Of a stretch of 64,000 bases of DNA, positions 44,390 through 59,302 are shown in pieces; position 1 is the stretch's first letter; every line of letters starts with the position of its first letter. The stretch spans positions 92,693,182 through 92,757,181 of the forward strand of contig OZ020589.1 of NCBI GenBank assembly GCA_963971535.1, in the 5' to 3' direction. The notes under the pieces were generated by a model. It was not told where the DNA came from, ran no database searches, and worked only from the letters and a program-made list of their open reading frames with translations. The DNA is from Notolepis coatsorum (lineage: Eukaryota; Chordata; Actinopteri; Aulopiformes; Paralepididae). A program made the translations under genes and the position numbers.

Positions 44390-45210
44390 TTTAAGTTTAA
44401 ATAACTAAAATAATAATAAGAAAAAAGAAATAACTAGCAGCAGCATCTGCCCCCAGCACCACGGCTGATGGGGCTGTAACTTGGTCCACGACCAGGAGGG
44501 GAGGGTGACGTACACTACTGAGTACTGACGTCGTGGAACAGCTGTAGGGGGAGACGGGGATGAGTCAGATCAGACAGACTTCTAGGTCTTTTGTTTGCTG
44601 GGTGTGAGAGGAGTCCGTGTGTGTGTGTAATTGTGTATGTGTGTGTGTCTTACTCTGATCGCTGTGTGAGAGTGAGAGGAGTGTGTGTACTGTACTGTGT
44701 AATTTGTGTATGTGTGTGTCTTACTCTGATCGCTGTGTGTGAGTGAGAGGAGTATGTGTGTGTGTCTTACTCTGATCGCTGTGTGTGAGTGAGAGGAGTA
44801 TGTGTGTGTGTCTTACTCTGATCGCTGTGTGTGAGTGAGAGGAGTGCGTGTGTAACTGTGTAATGTATTGTGTGTCTGTCTGTCTGATGATCATCATCTC
44901 CTGCAGGGGAACACAGTACACCAATTTCTTTAAATTGCAAGCATTGCGAGTGCGAGCATATCGACATGCTCTGTACTTTAAATAACTACTAAAATAATAA
45001 TATTAAAAAAAGAAATAACTAGCAGCAGCATCTGCCCCCAGCACCACGGCTGATGGGGCTGTAACTTGGTCCAGGACCAGGAGAGAAGGGTGACGTACTG
45101 ACGTCGTGGAACAGCTGTAGGGGGAGAGGGGGATGACATGAGTCAGATCAGACAGACTTCTAGGTCTTTTGTTTGCTGTGTGTGAGAGGAGTCTGTGTGT
45201 GTGTGTGTAT
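44390..45210. repeat. Tandemly duplicated segment with 47-bp repeats
   Basis: The block around TAACTAGCAGCAGCATCTGC to TAGGTCTTTTGTTTGCTG occurs at 44430-44600 and 45013-45180. Between them about four units built on CTTACTCTGATCGCTGTG run from 44645 to 44850. No coding sense. Confidence 0.85.
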
Positions 45211-45224
45211 GTGTGTGACAGACA

Positions 45225-45685
45225 GTGGTGGTATTGGTGGTGTATGTTAGTAGTGGTGGTGGTATTGGTGGAGTTAGTAGTGGTGGTATTGGTGGTGTTA
45301 GTAGTGGTGGTGGTGGTGTTAGTAGTGGTGGTGTTAGTAGTGGTGGTGGTGTTAGTAGTGGTGGTGGTGTTAGTAGTGGTGGTGTTAGTAGTGGTGGTGG
45401 TGTTAGTAGTGGTGGTGGTGTTAGTAGTGGTGGTGTTAGTAGTGGTGGTATTGGTAGTGGTGGTGTTAGTAGTGGTGGTGGTGTTAGTAGTGGTGGTGGT
45501 GGTGGTGTTAGTAGTGGTGGTATTGGTGGTGTTAGTAGTGGTGGTGTTAGTAGTGGTGGTGGTGTTAGTAGTGGTGGTATTGGTGGTGTTAGTAGTGGTG
45601 GTGGTGGTGTTAGTAGTGGTGGTGTGGTGTTAGTAGTGGTGGTGGTGTTAGTAGTGGTGGTATTGGTGGTGGTGTTAGTACGTGT
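45225..45685. repeat. GTGGTGTTAGTA minisatellite
   Basis: About 460 bases of imperfect units built from GGTGGTGGTGTTAGTAGT. Long Val/Leu, Gly/Ser and Pro/Leu frames through it are artefacts of the repeat. Confidence 0.95.
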
Positions 45686-45824
45686 CTTACTCTGATCGCT
45701 GTGTGTGAGTGAGAGGAGTGTGTATGTGTCCAATGTGTGTGTGTCTTACTCTGATCACTGTGAGTGAGAGGAGTGCGTGTGTGTGTGTAATTATAATGTA
45801 TTGTGTGTGTCTGTCTGATCATCA

Positions 45825-48137
45825 TCATCTCCTGCAGGGGAACACGGTACACCATTTACAATTTCTGATGCCAGCAGCCAGCAGGACATTGGCGCCATTG
45901 TCATGAACAACCGCCACAAGCTTGCTTGGAGGGATCTCAAACCTTTCCACAGCCTGCTCAATCCATGTAGCAATGTTGGTCCCAGTGTGCCGTTCTTCGA
46001 GTGGCATGGTTGTGAGGCAGAAGCTATTGAGCTTCCAGTCATCACTTATAAAGTGACAGGTGATGCCAAGATATGCCTCTGTCGCAACACTGGTCCAGGC
46101 ATCAGTTGTCAGGGCAATCTTGTTCTTGTTTGCTTTAAGAGCAATTTTAACCTTAGCAAAAGTATCTTCATACTTTCTCTCCATGAGCTTTGTAAAATGA
46201 GTTCTGGAAGGTAAGGTGTAACCTGAATGGAATGTTATGTGGTGACCATCTGCTTAAAGCCCTCATCTTCAACCATCGATAATGGTCTCATGTCTTTAAC
46301 AAGCATGGTGAGGATGCTCTCTGTGAAGACTCCAGCCATTTGAGGGGTGCATCAGGGTTTCCGTTAGAAAAAATTGTTGCCGGTCTCCGTGACCTGCAAG
46401 ATTTCAATCTACCGGACAAATGAGATTAATTCCGGTCATAGTTTATTGAGCTTTAAAACAATTTATAGGCAGACTATATAAAGAATGTCATCCTCAAGGC
46501 ATGTAGATTTATAATATTATTATTTAAAACTAGGCTACTTTTGCGTATACAGTCATTAATATATTCCAAATAAAATAAGTCCCTCGATACTCCGTGCTGC
46601 TGCTGACTTGAAATAAAATAGACCGCGTATGTGGGCAGTCGGTCCGACACTAAACAGCAGTCTGTTATAATCACATTTTTATGAGCTAACGAATTCCGTT
46701 ATATTGGACATTTGTATTAATTATATCAAGCGAAGAACTGAGAAATTTTGCAGAGAGAGACGGCAACGTTATCGTGGCCGGGTTTGCGTGATGTATTTCT
46801 CCACCTCCCAACGACTTGGTGCTGGTCATAATGTCCGGTGAAAACAACTCCCTCCAAGCACAACTTGATCACCCGAACCGTACCAAAACAGGCCAAAATT
46901 AAATAGCCCATGCGACGAACGATTCATTACATTCGTTTCATCGTTGCTCCACCAAGCAGCCGGTCCAACAATGAAAGCTGTTATCAGCGCGAGCCGGCAG
47001 CAGTTAGTTTGCAAGAAGCATCCAGCTGCAGACCCGCAGAGCAGCTTTCCAGGTCTGGGGACCGCACTGTGCCAGCAAAGCTGGTGGGTTATGTGGGTCT
47101 GCAGCTGCATGCCTTCCGCAAATCCAGCAGCAAGCTCTCGCTGAGCGAAGCAACGACAACAAACGCAATGATTGTTTCGTTCACCCAACTCCAGCCCATC
47201 CAAATACAATTCAAATAATCAAACTGTGCCCAGAGGGAACTATTTTCACCGGACACTATGACCGGAGAGATTAAATATGTCGGACTTCAACAGATTTTGC
47301 CGGCCAAATACCGGTAATTACCGGCTAACGGAAACGCTGGGGTGCATGAGCCTCTCTTCAGGACAAACTCATCCACACGTGTTTGCTTTGCCCTACAATA
47401 GAAAGAGAACAAAAAAACAGAAAGCTGTATTAATTATCATCAGAATTTGTAGGCTATAGTATCAGACTATCAGTTTATTTTTATTAATTATAGTCAGCCT
47501 TATATATACCTTGGCTAGAAGTAATAATATTGAGATGCAATATCTATGTTTTCCCACTAGAGGGAGTTATCGCTTAAGGGATATTATTTTGTGGACTACA
47601 GACAGAGTGACTACAGATATATACGTGAGGTATTTCCGTATCCGGTTGGTCGGCATAACAAACGAAACTAAAAGTGAAGCAGCGCCAGCAACGCTGTAAC
47701 CTCACCTGTACTAACTACTAAGCATGGCGCTGTTTAACGTTACTTACAACATACAGCAGCAGCGCAGCCTCTATAAGCCTCAGCAATAGAGTTCGCATAG
47801 CAAGCATTATATCCATATCCATGAGACGTTCTGTTTTCCAACGGAAAAAATACAATACTATGGCTAACTACTCTAGAACTTACCCATGTTCCGACGCCGT
47901 CCCCGTGGCTCCGGGGTGCTTTCGTTTTAGATGTTCGTGCATCGCCGTGGTGCTGCTGTGAAATGCCAATTCCACCTTGCATAATCGGCATTTAACAGTT
48001 TTCTTCGGTTTGTCATCTGTAAAGAATTCCCACACCTTTGATGCCCTCGGTCTCGCTTTTTTTAATTCATCTCCTCCGTCTTTCTTTCTCCCTTCCGCCA
48101 TCTCATCTCCTCTGTCTTTCTCTCTCCCTTCCGCCAT
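45825..48137 (-). pseudogene. hAT-Ac transposase remnant (BED finger plus catalytic core)
   Basis: Exon 1 (48137-47884) opens MAEGREKD and carries a BED zinc finger: SKVWEFF, CRLCKV, then HEHLKRKH. It ends at a GTAAGT donor. Exon 2 starts near 47392 (AKQTRVDEFVLKRG), is cut by the 987-bp hAT, and resumes at 46352 with TMLVKDMRPLSMVEDEGF. A frame slip follows near 46235. The frame 46184-45825 then has LTTDAWTS and VVHDNGANV, the first two catalytic positions of the hAT RNase H fold. The sequence decays after NCKW, and the C-terminal half is missing. Dead as a transposase. Confidence 0.88.
46353..47339. mobile_element. 987-bp non-autonomous hAT, twin 2
   Basis: It has the same ends and length as 24195-25181, with an 8-bp duplication GGGTGCAT (46345-46352, 47340-47347). 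It disrupts exon 2 of the hAT-Ac transposase. Sequence identity between the twins appears essentially complete by eye, so both moved recently. Confidence 0.96.
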
Positions 48138-48635
48138 CGTTCATTCTTTCTTCTGAAGTGAAGTTCTTACCTGCAGGCTGCGCCGTTAAGTACCAGAATG
48201 CACTGCAGTCAGACAATGGAAACTATACTGCCCCCAGCAGTTCCTGTAGTGCATTGCAGTTACAAATGAACATTTGCGCATTGCAGTTACTTATTATTAA
48301 TTGTTATTGTTATTGTTTTTAATGACTAATCGACGCAACAATATCTCGTCGACGATTTTTCATAATCGACATCGTCGATTATGTCGACTAATCGTTGCAG
48401 CCCTACTAACTATATAACGTTAATGCCACAAAACGAATGCCTTGTTAATCATAAGTAGTAACTTTGATGCAGTAGCTTGTGTGTGTGTGTGGGGGACGGC
48501 GGGCGTTGTGCAGGTAGGTTGCGAGTGAACTTTTTTTTTTTGCCTTTTGACGCTACACAAATTGATGGTTATTTATCGGCGACTGCTATCGGCACATTTG
48601 AGCTTATCGGCCGATAGGCCGATAGCAGTCAACAA

Positions 48636-49042
48636 TAGGGATGGGTACAGAATTCGGTACTTTTGAGGTACCGAACCGAAACACGTCGGTACTACCGAGT
48701 ATCGAATCAAGTGAGAAACCAAAAAAATAAATAAAAAAAATATTTTTTATTAATTTCTTTTTTTACTTTTTTTTTTGTTTTTTTTTGTGTCAACGTTCAC
48801 ACGCACAATATATGCTTACCTAGGATTTGACTTGATTCAACAACAAAGCAGTCGGAGCAATGACAAGCCTAAAACTGTCGAAATTGTAGTTATTTGAAGT
48901 TTGGATTTTTTTTTTACGACTGATGTAGGTAAATTAAATTTCTTGAGACTAAAGTACCGAAAAAAGGTACCGTTGGGTACCGGTATCGATTCACAGGTAC
49001 CGATACCGGTATCGGTTCAAATGTGAAAGGTACCCATCCCTA
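48636..49042. mobile_element. hAT MITE, TAGGGATGGGTAC family (407 bp)
   Basis: Sister of 19913-20323, with an 8-bp duplication GTCAACAA (48628-48635, 49043-49050), inserted near the right end of the 13-kb hAT. Confidence 0.94.
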
Positions 49043-49123
49043 GTCAACAAGGCACTTATCGGCCGATACCGATACCCGACCGATATATCGGTGCACCCCT
49101 AATAATAGTATATACGTCCAAAT

Positions 49124-50267
49124 TAGGGATGCCCCGATCACGTTTTTTGCCACCGATACCGATCACGATCGTCGTGAGTCATATCGGCCGATACCGATCC
49201 GATACCGATCGTTTTTGATTAAAAAGAAATTAAAAATTATTTTATATAATTTTTTTTTTTTTTTTTTTAATAAAATATATATATTATATAATTAGACTTG
49301 TACTTGTATTATCTGCGAGACATCGCCACCACGCAACAAGTCAAAATGCTCGCTATCTCCACTGTCTGTGTGTACATACTCTGCTTTGATCAAATCACAT
49401 TCGGCTCTGCAGATTTACCCTAGGCTCTGCAGATATACCCTACTCCCTCAGCTATCCCCGTTAATGACTGCGACGCAAGCCGGGCTTCGAATATGCATCG
49501 AATGAGTGTTATAAGACATTGATATCAGGAGCTGTCTGTAGCTACTGCTAGCCGGAAATATAACGTTAAGACAACGCCTCAGTGAACTATTTAGTTGAAT
49601 GGGACATTTCGTTTTGAACAGTGAGCTAAGCTAACGTGAGCTAACAGAGGTAACATACACTAGTACTAGATAACTAGACTATTGCTGGAGCATTTGTTGA
49701 TATCAGGAGCTATCAGTAGCTAGCCGGCTAGATACCGTTCAGTTAGACAATGCCTCATCATGTATTAAACTAAAAGTGAATAGTTGACTGGGTCATTTTG
49801 TAGCGGTAGCTAACGTTAGCTCATGGAGGTCCCGTCCCACTAGACTAGACTAGACCCGTGTTTACATGCGTGCGGGAGGAGCTGGAGGAGGAGCAGACGC
49901 GCAGCACTGTGTGCAGCTCCCGGTGTCTGAGACAGAACTCAGCGAGTGAGATCTGTTTTGACGATCGGCGAAAATAAAACAGTAACGATAGCTAGGTAGC
50001 TAACGTTAGCTCAGGTCGAATGCACTATCTAGACTCAGCAGAGGAGGTCCGCCTCCTCTGTGTTTACAAACTCTACACGGGTACGGGCGGGGCTAGGGAG
50101 GAGGAGCAGTTTGCAGGTCCTGTGCGTCTGAGACAAGCGAGTGAGATATCCACTTGATCAGTTTCCGCGATCGGCGAATATGACTCATTATCGGAATTCC
50201 CCGATCGCATATTTATACTGATTATCGGCCGATAACGATCGGTGGCCGATCGATCGGGGCATCCCTA
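49124..50267. mobile_element. hAT MITE, TAGGGATGCCCCGATC family (1144 bp)
   Basis: Ends TAGGGATGCCCCGATC / GATCGGGGCATCCCTA with an 8-bp duplication GTCCAAAT (49116-49123, 50268-50275). The interior shares long stretches, inverted, with 26019-27226. Confidence 0.95.
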
Positions 50268-50621
50268 GTCCAAATCATGTTGTTTATCGAGTTATTTGCA
50301 ACCGATCGACATCCAGTGTCCAGTGTCGAGATGGAGTCCTGCTAACGATAGCGAGTGCCCGGACGAAATATGGGTGAGCACCACTTCATCCGCATCACTT
50401 CCTGTTTGGGCGATCGGCCGATCGGCCACCAGATGGCGCTCTTGAACCGTTGGAGAGTTGAGAGGGGCTCACCAGTACATATAATGTCTCCGGGGGAGAA
50501 ATATGATTTTCGATCACAGATTTTTGAAATATTGATATCAAAGACCCTGTCCAGCGTCTTCGGCAGAATAAGCATGGCGGGGAAAGACGCTGCCCAGCGT
50601 CTTCGCCGATTAAAGTGTTAA

Positions 50622-52832
<2,211 letters not shown>

Positions 52833-54568
52833 ATTTACATTTACATTTACATTTAGTCATTTAGCTGACGCTTTTATCCAAAGCGACTTACAAGTTCTGT
52901 ACGACAAGCCATCAGGAAGAGCACAACTCTATCAGCTGAGTAACAATGTTCATCAAAGTGTTGAGTGCTACAGTGTAGGTTAGTTTATTAGGACAAGTGC
53001 ATGACAGTATGGTTAGTTAGGGTTAGATTTTTTTTTTTATTTTTTTTTTTTTTTTTTAAATTCAGATAGTGGTTGAAGAAGTGAGTCTTTAGTCGACGGC
53101 GAAAGATTGGACGTGTTTCGGCTGTCCTAACTGGGGTGGGTAGTTCATTCCACCATTGTGGGGCAAGGACTGAGAATAGGCGACTTCTCTTTGATGACCC
53201 TCCCGGAGCTTGGATAGGAGTAGGTCTGAGGCGGCCAGAAGATGCAGAGCGTAGGGGTCTTGAGGGTGTGTAGTTAGAGACCATTGACCGGAGGTAGGCG
53301 GGAGCAGTTCCCTTTGCCGCACGGTATGCTAGGTCAAGGGCCTTGAAGCGGATTCGTGCAGCAATGGGGAGCCAGTGCAGGTCCCTAAGAAGTGGGGTGA
53401 CATGGGCCGACTTCGGTAGGTTTGAGATCAGGCGGGCCGCTGCGTTCTGAATGAGTTGAAGAGGCTTAGTGGCAGTGGCCGGGAGGCCAGCGAGCAGTGC
53501 GTTGCAGTAGTCGAGGCGGGAGATGACTGTTGATTGGACGAGGAGTTGGGTGGCTTCTTTTGTCAGGAAGGGGCGTATCCTTCTGACGTTGCTCAGGAGG
53601 AATCGGCAGGTTCTGGTTGTCGCTGCGATGTGAGCAGAGAAGTTCAACTGGTCGTCGAGGACAACACCAAGGTTCTTGGCGGTCGGGGACGCGGTCACAG
53701 CTGCATTCTCGACTGTGATGGAAAGGTCGGTCAGGGGGGAGGATTTGGCCGGCAGGTGGAGCAATTCTGTTTTGCTTAGGTTCAGTTTGAGGTGGTTGGT
53801 CGTCATCCAGGCGGAGATGTCGGACAGACAGGCCGAGATCCGCTCAGAGACGTGGATATCTGAGGGAGGGAAGGAGAGGAAGAGTTGAGTATCGTCGGCA
53901 TAACAGTGGTAGGAGAAGCCATGAGACGTGATAATGTTACCCAGTGATTTAGTGTAGAGGGAGAAGAGAAGGGGTCCTAAAACCGAGCCCTGGGGGACAC
54001 CCGTCCGCAGGGGGTGGGTGGCCGACAGGGTCCCTCTCCATGACACTTGGTAGGAGCGGTCATTGAGGTATGATGACAACCATGTCAGCGCAGAGCCAGC
54101 CACTCCCATTCCTGCGAGGGCCGCGAGGAGGATCTGGTGGTTGACTGTGTCGAAGGCTGCAGATAGATCTAGGAGAATCAGGACAGAGGAGAGGCCTTTC
54201 GCTTTTGCTAAGTGAAGTGCCTCTGTGACCGCAATGAGGGCTGTCTCTGTGGAGTGACCAGTCCTGAAGCCTGACTGATTAGGGTCTAGGAGGTCATTCT
54301 GTAAGAGATAAGCAGTAAGTTGGTTGGATACAGCACGTTCAAGTGTTTTAGAAAAGAAGGAGAGAAGAGAGACAGGACGGTAGTTGCCTATGACGGTAGG
54401 GTTCAGGGATGGTTTTTTTATGAGGGGCGTGACTCTGGCTTGTTTTAGGGAGGTGGGGACCACCCCCGAGTTGAGTGAGGAGTTGATGGTTGCAGTTAGG
54501 AATGGGAGGATGTCTGGTGCTATGGACTGGAGGAGTGGGGAAGGTAGCCGGTCCAGCTGGCATGTAGT
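52833..54568 (-). mobile_element. L2-type LINE, 5'-truncated
   Basis: The 3' end at 52833 has ATTTACATTT tail units, then the L2-typical GTCATTTAGCTGACGC and CAAAGCGACTTACAAG. It is about 1.7 kb long, and an RT frame fills most of it. The borders (CGGTAAT / GGGTAAT) look like a short, slightly diverged target duplication inside a hAT remnant whose end is at 54569-54598. Confidence 0.92.
52988..54563 (-). CDS. L2 reverse transcriptase (C-terminal ORF2 portion)
   Basis: The frame is open from about 54563 to 52988, with no true start because the LINE is truncated. It shows RVTPLIKKPSLNPTV and NYRPVSLLSFFSKTLE, then AFDTVNHQILL, GVPQGSVLGPLLFSLYTKSL and the catalytic YADD (53902-53891). It ends with the LINE C-terminal domain (LHWLPIAARIRFKALDLAYR) and a lysine-rich run from the A-rich DNA. 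In a full element this enzyme copies LINE RNA at the nicked target. The endonuclease half is missing. Confidence 0.9.
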
Positions 54569-54598
54569 CGGGTAATGCGGTTATCGCGGCAGCTCTAT
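54569..54598. mobile_element. hAT end relic (CGCGGCAGCTCTA)
   Basis: TAATGCGGTTATCGCGGCAG then CTCTA matches the right end of 21743-23203 with changes. It is the far side of the hAT remnant that received the L2. Confidence 0.55.
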
Positions 54599-57500
54599 GT
54601 ATAGCACACTGTTTAACTTCTTCAAAAACAATTTACAAAGAAAATAATACAATTCAGAACATCAAAAAGAATATGGCAGTCAATATTTACAGACCAAACA
54701 TGACCTCTGCAAATCTCTTCAATTTCAATTCGGAAACAGGTTTCCTCATAGTGTCTGCTACCATGTCGTCCTGTTGGACAATAAATCAGTGTCATTCTTT
54801 CTTCTCTGATGACAGATCTGATGAAATGATATTTTATATCGACATGTTTACATCTATGTCGGCACACAGGGTTTTTAGCAATCACAATGGTTCCCTGGTT
54901 GTCCTCGTAAACAACAGTCTTCATATATACATAGGTGTCCCTCACTTCGAGTAGTTGTTCTAGATAAACACATTCCTGCATTGTCATAGCTAGAGCCATA
55001 CATTCGGCTTCACAAGTTGATAGTGCCCCTGTGGGCTGCTTCTTTCTGAAACACAGCTGTTTATCTGCTGTACCTTTGAGATAATGAAAAACATGTTTTT
55101 CTGTAATCCAATGCTCCTCTGTGGGGTCAGCAAAATGCTGTGACAATTTTACTCACTACAAAACATAGGTCAGGGCGAGTACAGGTTGTCAAACAAATGA
55201 GCTTCTCTGTGCATTTTTACATCAGTCAAAACGTTTCAGGATCTTTTCCCCATAATTAAATCATTTAGAACATGGTAAATCATCCACCTCTGTATTTAAA
55301 CATGGGATCCATTTCTGTATTTAAACATGGAGTACCCTCCTTCAGCATTTAAGCAATTAGCTACGAACCTTACTTTATACTTGTCGTGGCCTTCAATACC
55401 CTCCTTGATTGAATACACCCATTTCCCTCCCACTGTCTGTCTGCCCTCTGGTAACTTGGTTAGAGTAAAGGTGTGGTTGTCCTCTAGGGACCTCATCTCC
55501 TCATCCATTGCTCTCTCCCATTTACTTGATTCAGGGGACACTATGGCCTCTTTAAAGGTCGGAGGTACCCCACTGACTACTCTGTAGCAGTAATCAATGG
55601 TGGTAAGTGTACTGTCATCCTCGTCACTTTCTCTCCGGGCATAGTCTGTCAGATACTTTGGGGGTTTGTGTTCCCTTGAGGGATACCTCCCACTGCTTGA
55701 GGCACGTGACGTCACCCTCGGGTGCTCCTCGTCATCGCCCTCTGGGGGTGGCTGACTGTCTGTCTGCACGACCGTGCTAAGTACACTGGGCTGAGGTGTC
55801 TCTGTTTCTTCACACCTTACTCTGGAGTCCAGCTCTGGCTCCTCTGTCTGTGTCTCGCTCTCTCTCACATGTTGTCTTTGTGACAAACTTGACTAGCCTG
55901 TGTTTCTGCACTCTCCCTTTACCGGGATGATAAACTAGGAAAGCGGGGCTCCCTTTGTCGTGCCCTACAAAGAGTCCTTTTTCACATCTGGACTCGAGCT
56001 TTCCCATGTCCTGCAGGTAAGCATGACACACTGATCCAAATGGGTGCATTCTAGCTAGATTACACTTCTTCCCTGTCAGTACTGTATACGGGGTGGTGCC
56101 CGTGTGCTTATTAAAGCACCTGTTTCTGGTGTAAGCGGCTTCTTGCACCGCATAATGCCATAGACTCTTAGGTAAGTTACTGTCTACTAGCTTACACCTA
56201 GCCATTTCGAAAAGTTTGCGCCATTCCCTCTCTGCCACTCCGTTCTGGTGTGGGGGATATGGACATGGCGTCTCGTGTCTTATCGTGTACCTTCTCAACA
56301 GTGATTGGAACTCTCTGTTTGTGAACTCGGTTCCGTTGTCGGACCTCAAGCATCCTACGTTACCATAAGGGGCTACGTCTGCCAGGAATTTCTCCGTGGC
56401 CTGGAGTGTGTCACTCTTTGCTTTGAGAAAGTAAACAAACACTGCCCCTGTGCACACATCTGTAAAAGACTGTACACATCTAAAGCCTCCTATGGACTCG
56501 TTGCTTACTGGACCGGCTAGATCCGTGTTAACTAGCGCAAGTGGTACCTTTACTTTTTCTGTGGGATTTCTGTTTCTCGATTGAGTAAACTTCCCCGTTT
56601 TGCACACTACACATTCTTTGTCAGGTCTACGCTTTTCACCTTCAATGTGCATGCCTTCTGTCACTGCTTGCAGTTTCAGTAAATCCTCGTAATTACAATG
56701 ACCCATAATCTCATGCCATGTCTTAATACCGTGACTGACCGTCACGCTACACATATCATTATTATCTTTACACTTGTCGTTGTCATTACACTCTGTTTGC
56801 AGATAATACATTCTCTGGTACATCTTTATGTTAAACCCTGTACCGTCAGGCTCTACAAGAAAATGTTTACCTTTATCGAAGAATACTTTGGCACCGTTTG
56901 CAGTAGCAGCTATTACAGAGAATAGTCCTTGTGGGAACGATGGTACGTAGAGAGCGTTCTTCAACGTCACTGTACACCGGTGCCCCCCACTGTCTGTGAG
57001 GCATACCTGTGCGTCTCCTCTCTCTTGCGCCAACCCATAGGTGTGCTTCCCGTCTGCCAGCTCCATGCTGTGTCTCTCCGGGTGGAAAGTGTTGTCAAAG
57101 TTCTTGAACCGAGTCCTGTCGTTGATGACGTGGGACGACGCACCTGTGTCCACGATCAGTCCCTTCCTCTGGGCCCGCTGCGCCGGCCTGGCGCCGCACG
57201 CTGTCCGCGCCCCGAAAGCGAAGTCTTCTTGCCCCGTTACTCTCCGGGCGTCGTCTCGATCCGTCTCACGTCGACCGTCGCCGCCATCTTGTCCGCTGCC
57301 GCCATCTTGTCCACAGCCGCCATCTTGTCCGTAGCCGCCGTCTCGTCCATGGCCGTCATCTTGTCCATGCGCGTATCGCGCGTTCTGGCTGTGTTTCTTC
57401 ATGCACGCTCTGTCTGTGTGCCCCGTGGATTTGCAGAAGCTACACCAGACAGTCTTTGTGCAGTCGCCTCTCCGATGGCCTTTCTCTCCGCATCGCCAAC

Positions 57501-57706
57501 ACGCCAGCTCCGCCGTGGGCCTGGTCTTCTCCCTTGGCGTCGCTCAGCACCCTCTCTCCCGCCTCCGCGGCGGCTGGGTGGGTATCTTCTGAGGCCTCGA
57601 AGTTTCTTAACTTGGCCTTGAACTTTCCCAGCGTCATGTCCGCTGAACCGTGTGTTACCAGGAGTGTGAATGGTTTGTACAGCTCCGGTAGTCCTCTCAT
57701 CACCAT

Positions 57707-57814
57707 TGATTATTCTTGTTTAATTTTATATGTTTGGATCCAGACCCCAGGAAGAATAGTCGCTGCTGAGGCAGTGACTAATGGGGATCTGAAATAAAGA
57801 AATAAAAGAAATAA
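57707..57814 (+). mobile_element. LINE 3' tail inserted in the copia fossil
   Basis: GGATCCAGACCCCAGGAAGA through GGGGATCTGAAATAAAG is a common fish LINE 3' end. It is flanked by an 8-bp duplication ATCACCAT (57699-57706, 57815-57822). Confidence 0.85.
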
Positions 57815-58400
57815 ATCACCATCGCCATCATTAGCCCATCGCTTGGTGCTTTTCCTGCACTCTTCAATGCCGTCATGATCTGCTCAGCTCTGTTGACGTA
57901 TTCGGTCACAGTCTCGGTGTTCCCCTTCTTCAGTGCGGTTAGTGTTATGTAGAGGGCCACGACTCGGGGTCTTCCTTGCCCGATATAATGCTCTCTCAAC
58001 ACCCCCTGGCTTTCTCGGCCTTTGTCTTTAGTGTCGCGGAATATCAGCCCCAAGCTTGTGTCGTCGAGCAGTGGCGCTAACTCACAGTATGCGTCTCAGT
58101 AGTACGCTTGTCGTCCAGGGCTTGTGCTTCCGCCGTCAGGTCTCCCGCGGGGGCCGTCAAGATCGTCGTCTTCAGTCCCACACCGTGCATGCAGCATAGC
58201 ATGCGCTCTTCCCAGAGCTCGTAGTCCTCTGCCTTTCCATTGAATGAGGGCCATTTGCTCCTTCCCTTGGTCGCCATCCTCTTGTTTGGTGGTAGGCGTA
58301 GCTTTAGCTCTTGTTGGCCTAGCGTCTAGCCACACGGTGCTCCCGGCGCTAACCTAGCCTATACTTCAGCTAAACTTGCTACCCTTATTATTTCGCCCCT

Positions 58401-58422
58401 GCGTGATCTGGGCCCATAACCT
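58401..58422 (-). other. Putative primer-binding site (initiator tRNA-Met, internal)
   Basis: On the minus strand AGGTTATGGGCCCAGATCAC is complementary to the anticodon-side segment of initiator tRNA-Met (CTGGGCCCATAACC). Copia elements are known to prime on half of this tRNA. It sits directly beside TGTCAACA, the expected end of a 5' LTR. Confidence 0.7.
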
Positions 58423-58469
58423 GTTGACAGAATCTGGCAGTCTGCCAGTGCTGTAACCCTATGGAGATG

Positions 58470-59302
58470 TTTACCTTCTTTGCAGGGCTATAACTTTTTA
58501 AATATTATAGCTATATCGACATTACTATGGCCCATTCAACATCGGGTATCTATCGTTCCGGATGTGGGAACGTTATATTTTTTCATTCATACATTGTCGT
58601 GTTAATACCGTTGTGAATATAAGTGTTTTTAAGGTTTTCTGCAGTTATTCCTAAAACGCAAGTTATAGGCCCTGACGCATATGATAGATTATGATTATCG
58701 ATTGGTGTTTCTTTCCTATACACGCTATATTAAAAAATTCAAATGTATATGATCGGTATACATTATGCTTCATCATGCGTGAAGGAAAGGGGGGGGGGGA
58801 GTTTATAATTCCTTGATCGTCAGTAGCGTCTTTTTTTACTATGGGTTGATACGTTGATCAGATGGATTGCCGTGAAATGAATAAACAATCGGGCTGAAAA
58901 GAACGTTAGATTCCTCTTACCGTTCGCCGATGAGACTGGAGGAAAGATATTCCAATTATTTGACGTCGATCTGCTAGATCCATTTCCCGTTTGTATTGCG
59001 TTTAGAAAGCGATCCCAATGCACTCAAGTGTGTATCTAGATCCACGCTACAAGATATTACTGCCGGAGCAATTTCTTCGATGCACCGAGCGCCACTTCCG
59101 GTTTGGCTTGGAGTGTAACTCGCCCGACATCCACCAGGCGGCGGTATTGAGGCGTTGCAATATCAGACAGGGTCCAGCTGCAGCACCATGCCATGGTGAA
59201 AAAAATTAAATATTGATCCCAAAAACTAGTTTATTCGTTGTTGGCGCACAACGCATGGCGGGCAATAACGAGTATACACGTTTTTGGCGCACAATGTGTT
59301 AA
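58470..59302. mobile_element. TTAA-type element, left-truncated
   Basis: It is colinear with 34290-34356, 35624-36086 and 50276-50621 (for example TTCTTTGCAGGGCTATAAC) and ends GCGCACAATGTGTTAA at 59302. Its last TTAA is also the first TTAA of the next element. Confidence 0.65.

Larger units (their letters stand above)
54599..58430 (-). mobile_element. Ty1/copia-type retroelement fossil
   Basis: On the minus strand the parts run in copia order: gag-like with a CX2C zinc knuckle (about 58280-57400), protease with VDTGASSH and the GAG-pre-integrase and integrase domain (about 57400-55900, with CLRSDNGTEFTNREFQ), then RT start (GGKWVYSIKEG) and RNase H (about 55890-54620). The order integrase before RT identifies copia rather than gypsy. 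A primer site lies at 58401-58422. Neither LTR is complete, and the element is clearly broken, with several breaks. A LINE tail interrupts the gag region. Age cannot be read from LTRs. Confidence 0.92.

Noticed and set aside
44645-44850. Regular 47-bp repeats
   Set aside because: Ordinary tandem repeat inside a hAT with no unique spacers.
45143-45733. Long Pro/Leu/Thr, Val/Leu and Gly/Ser frames
   Set aside because: They simply translate the GTGGTGTTAGTA minisatellite.
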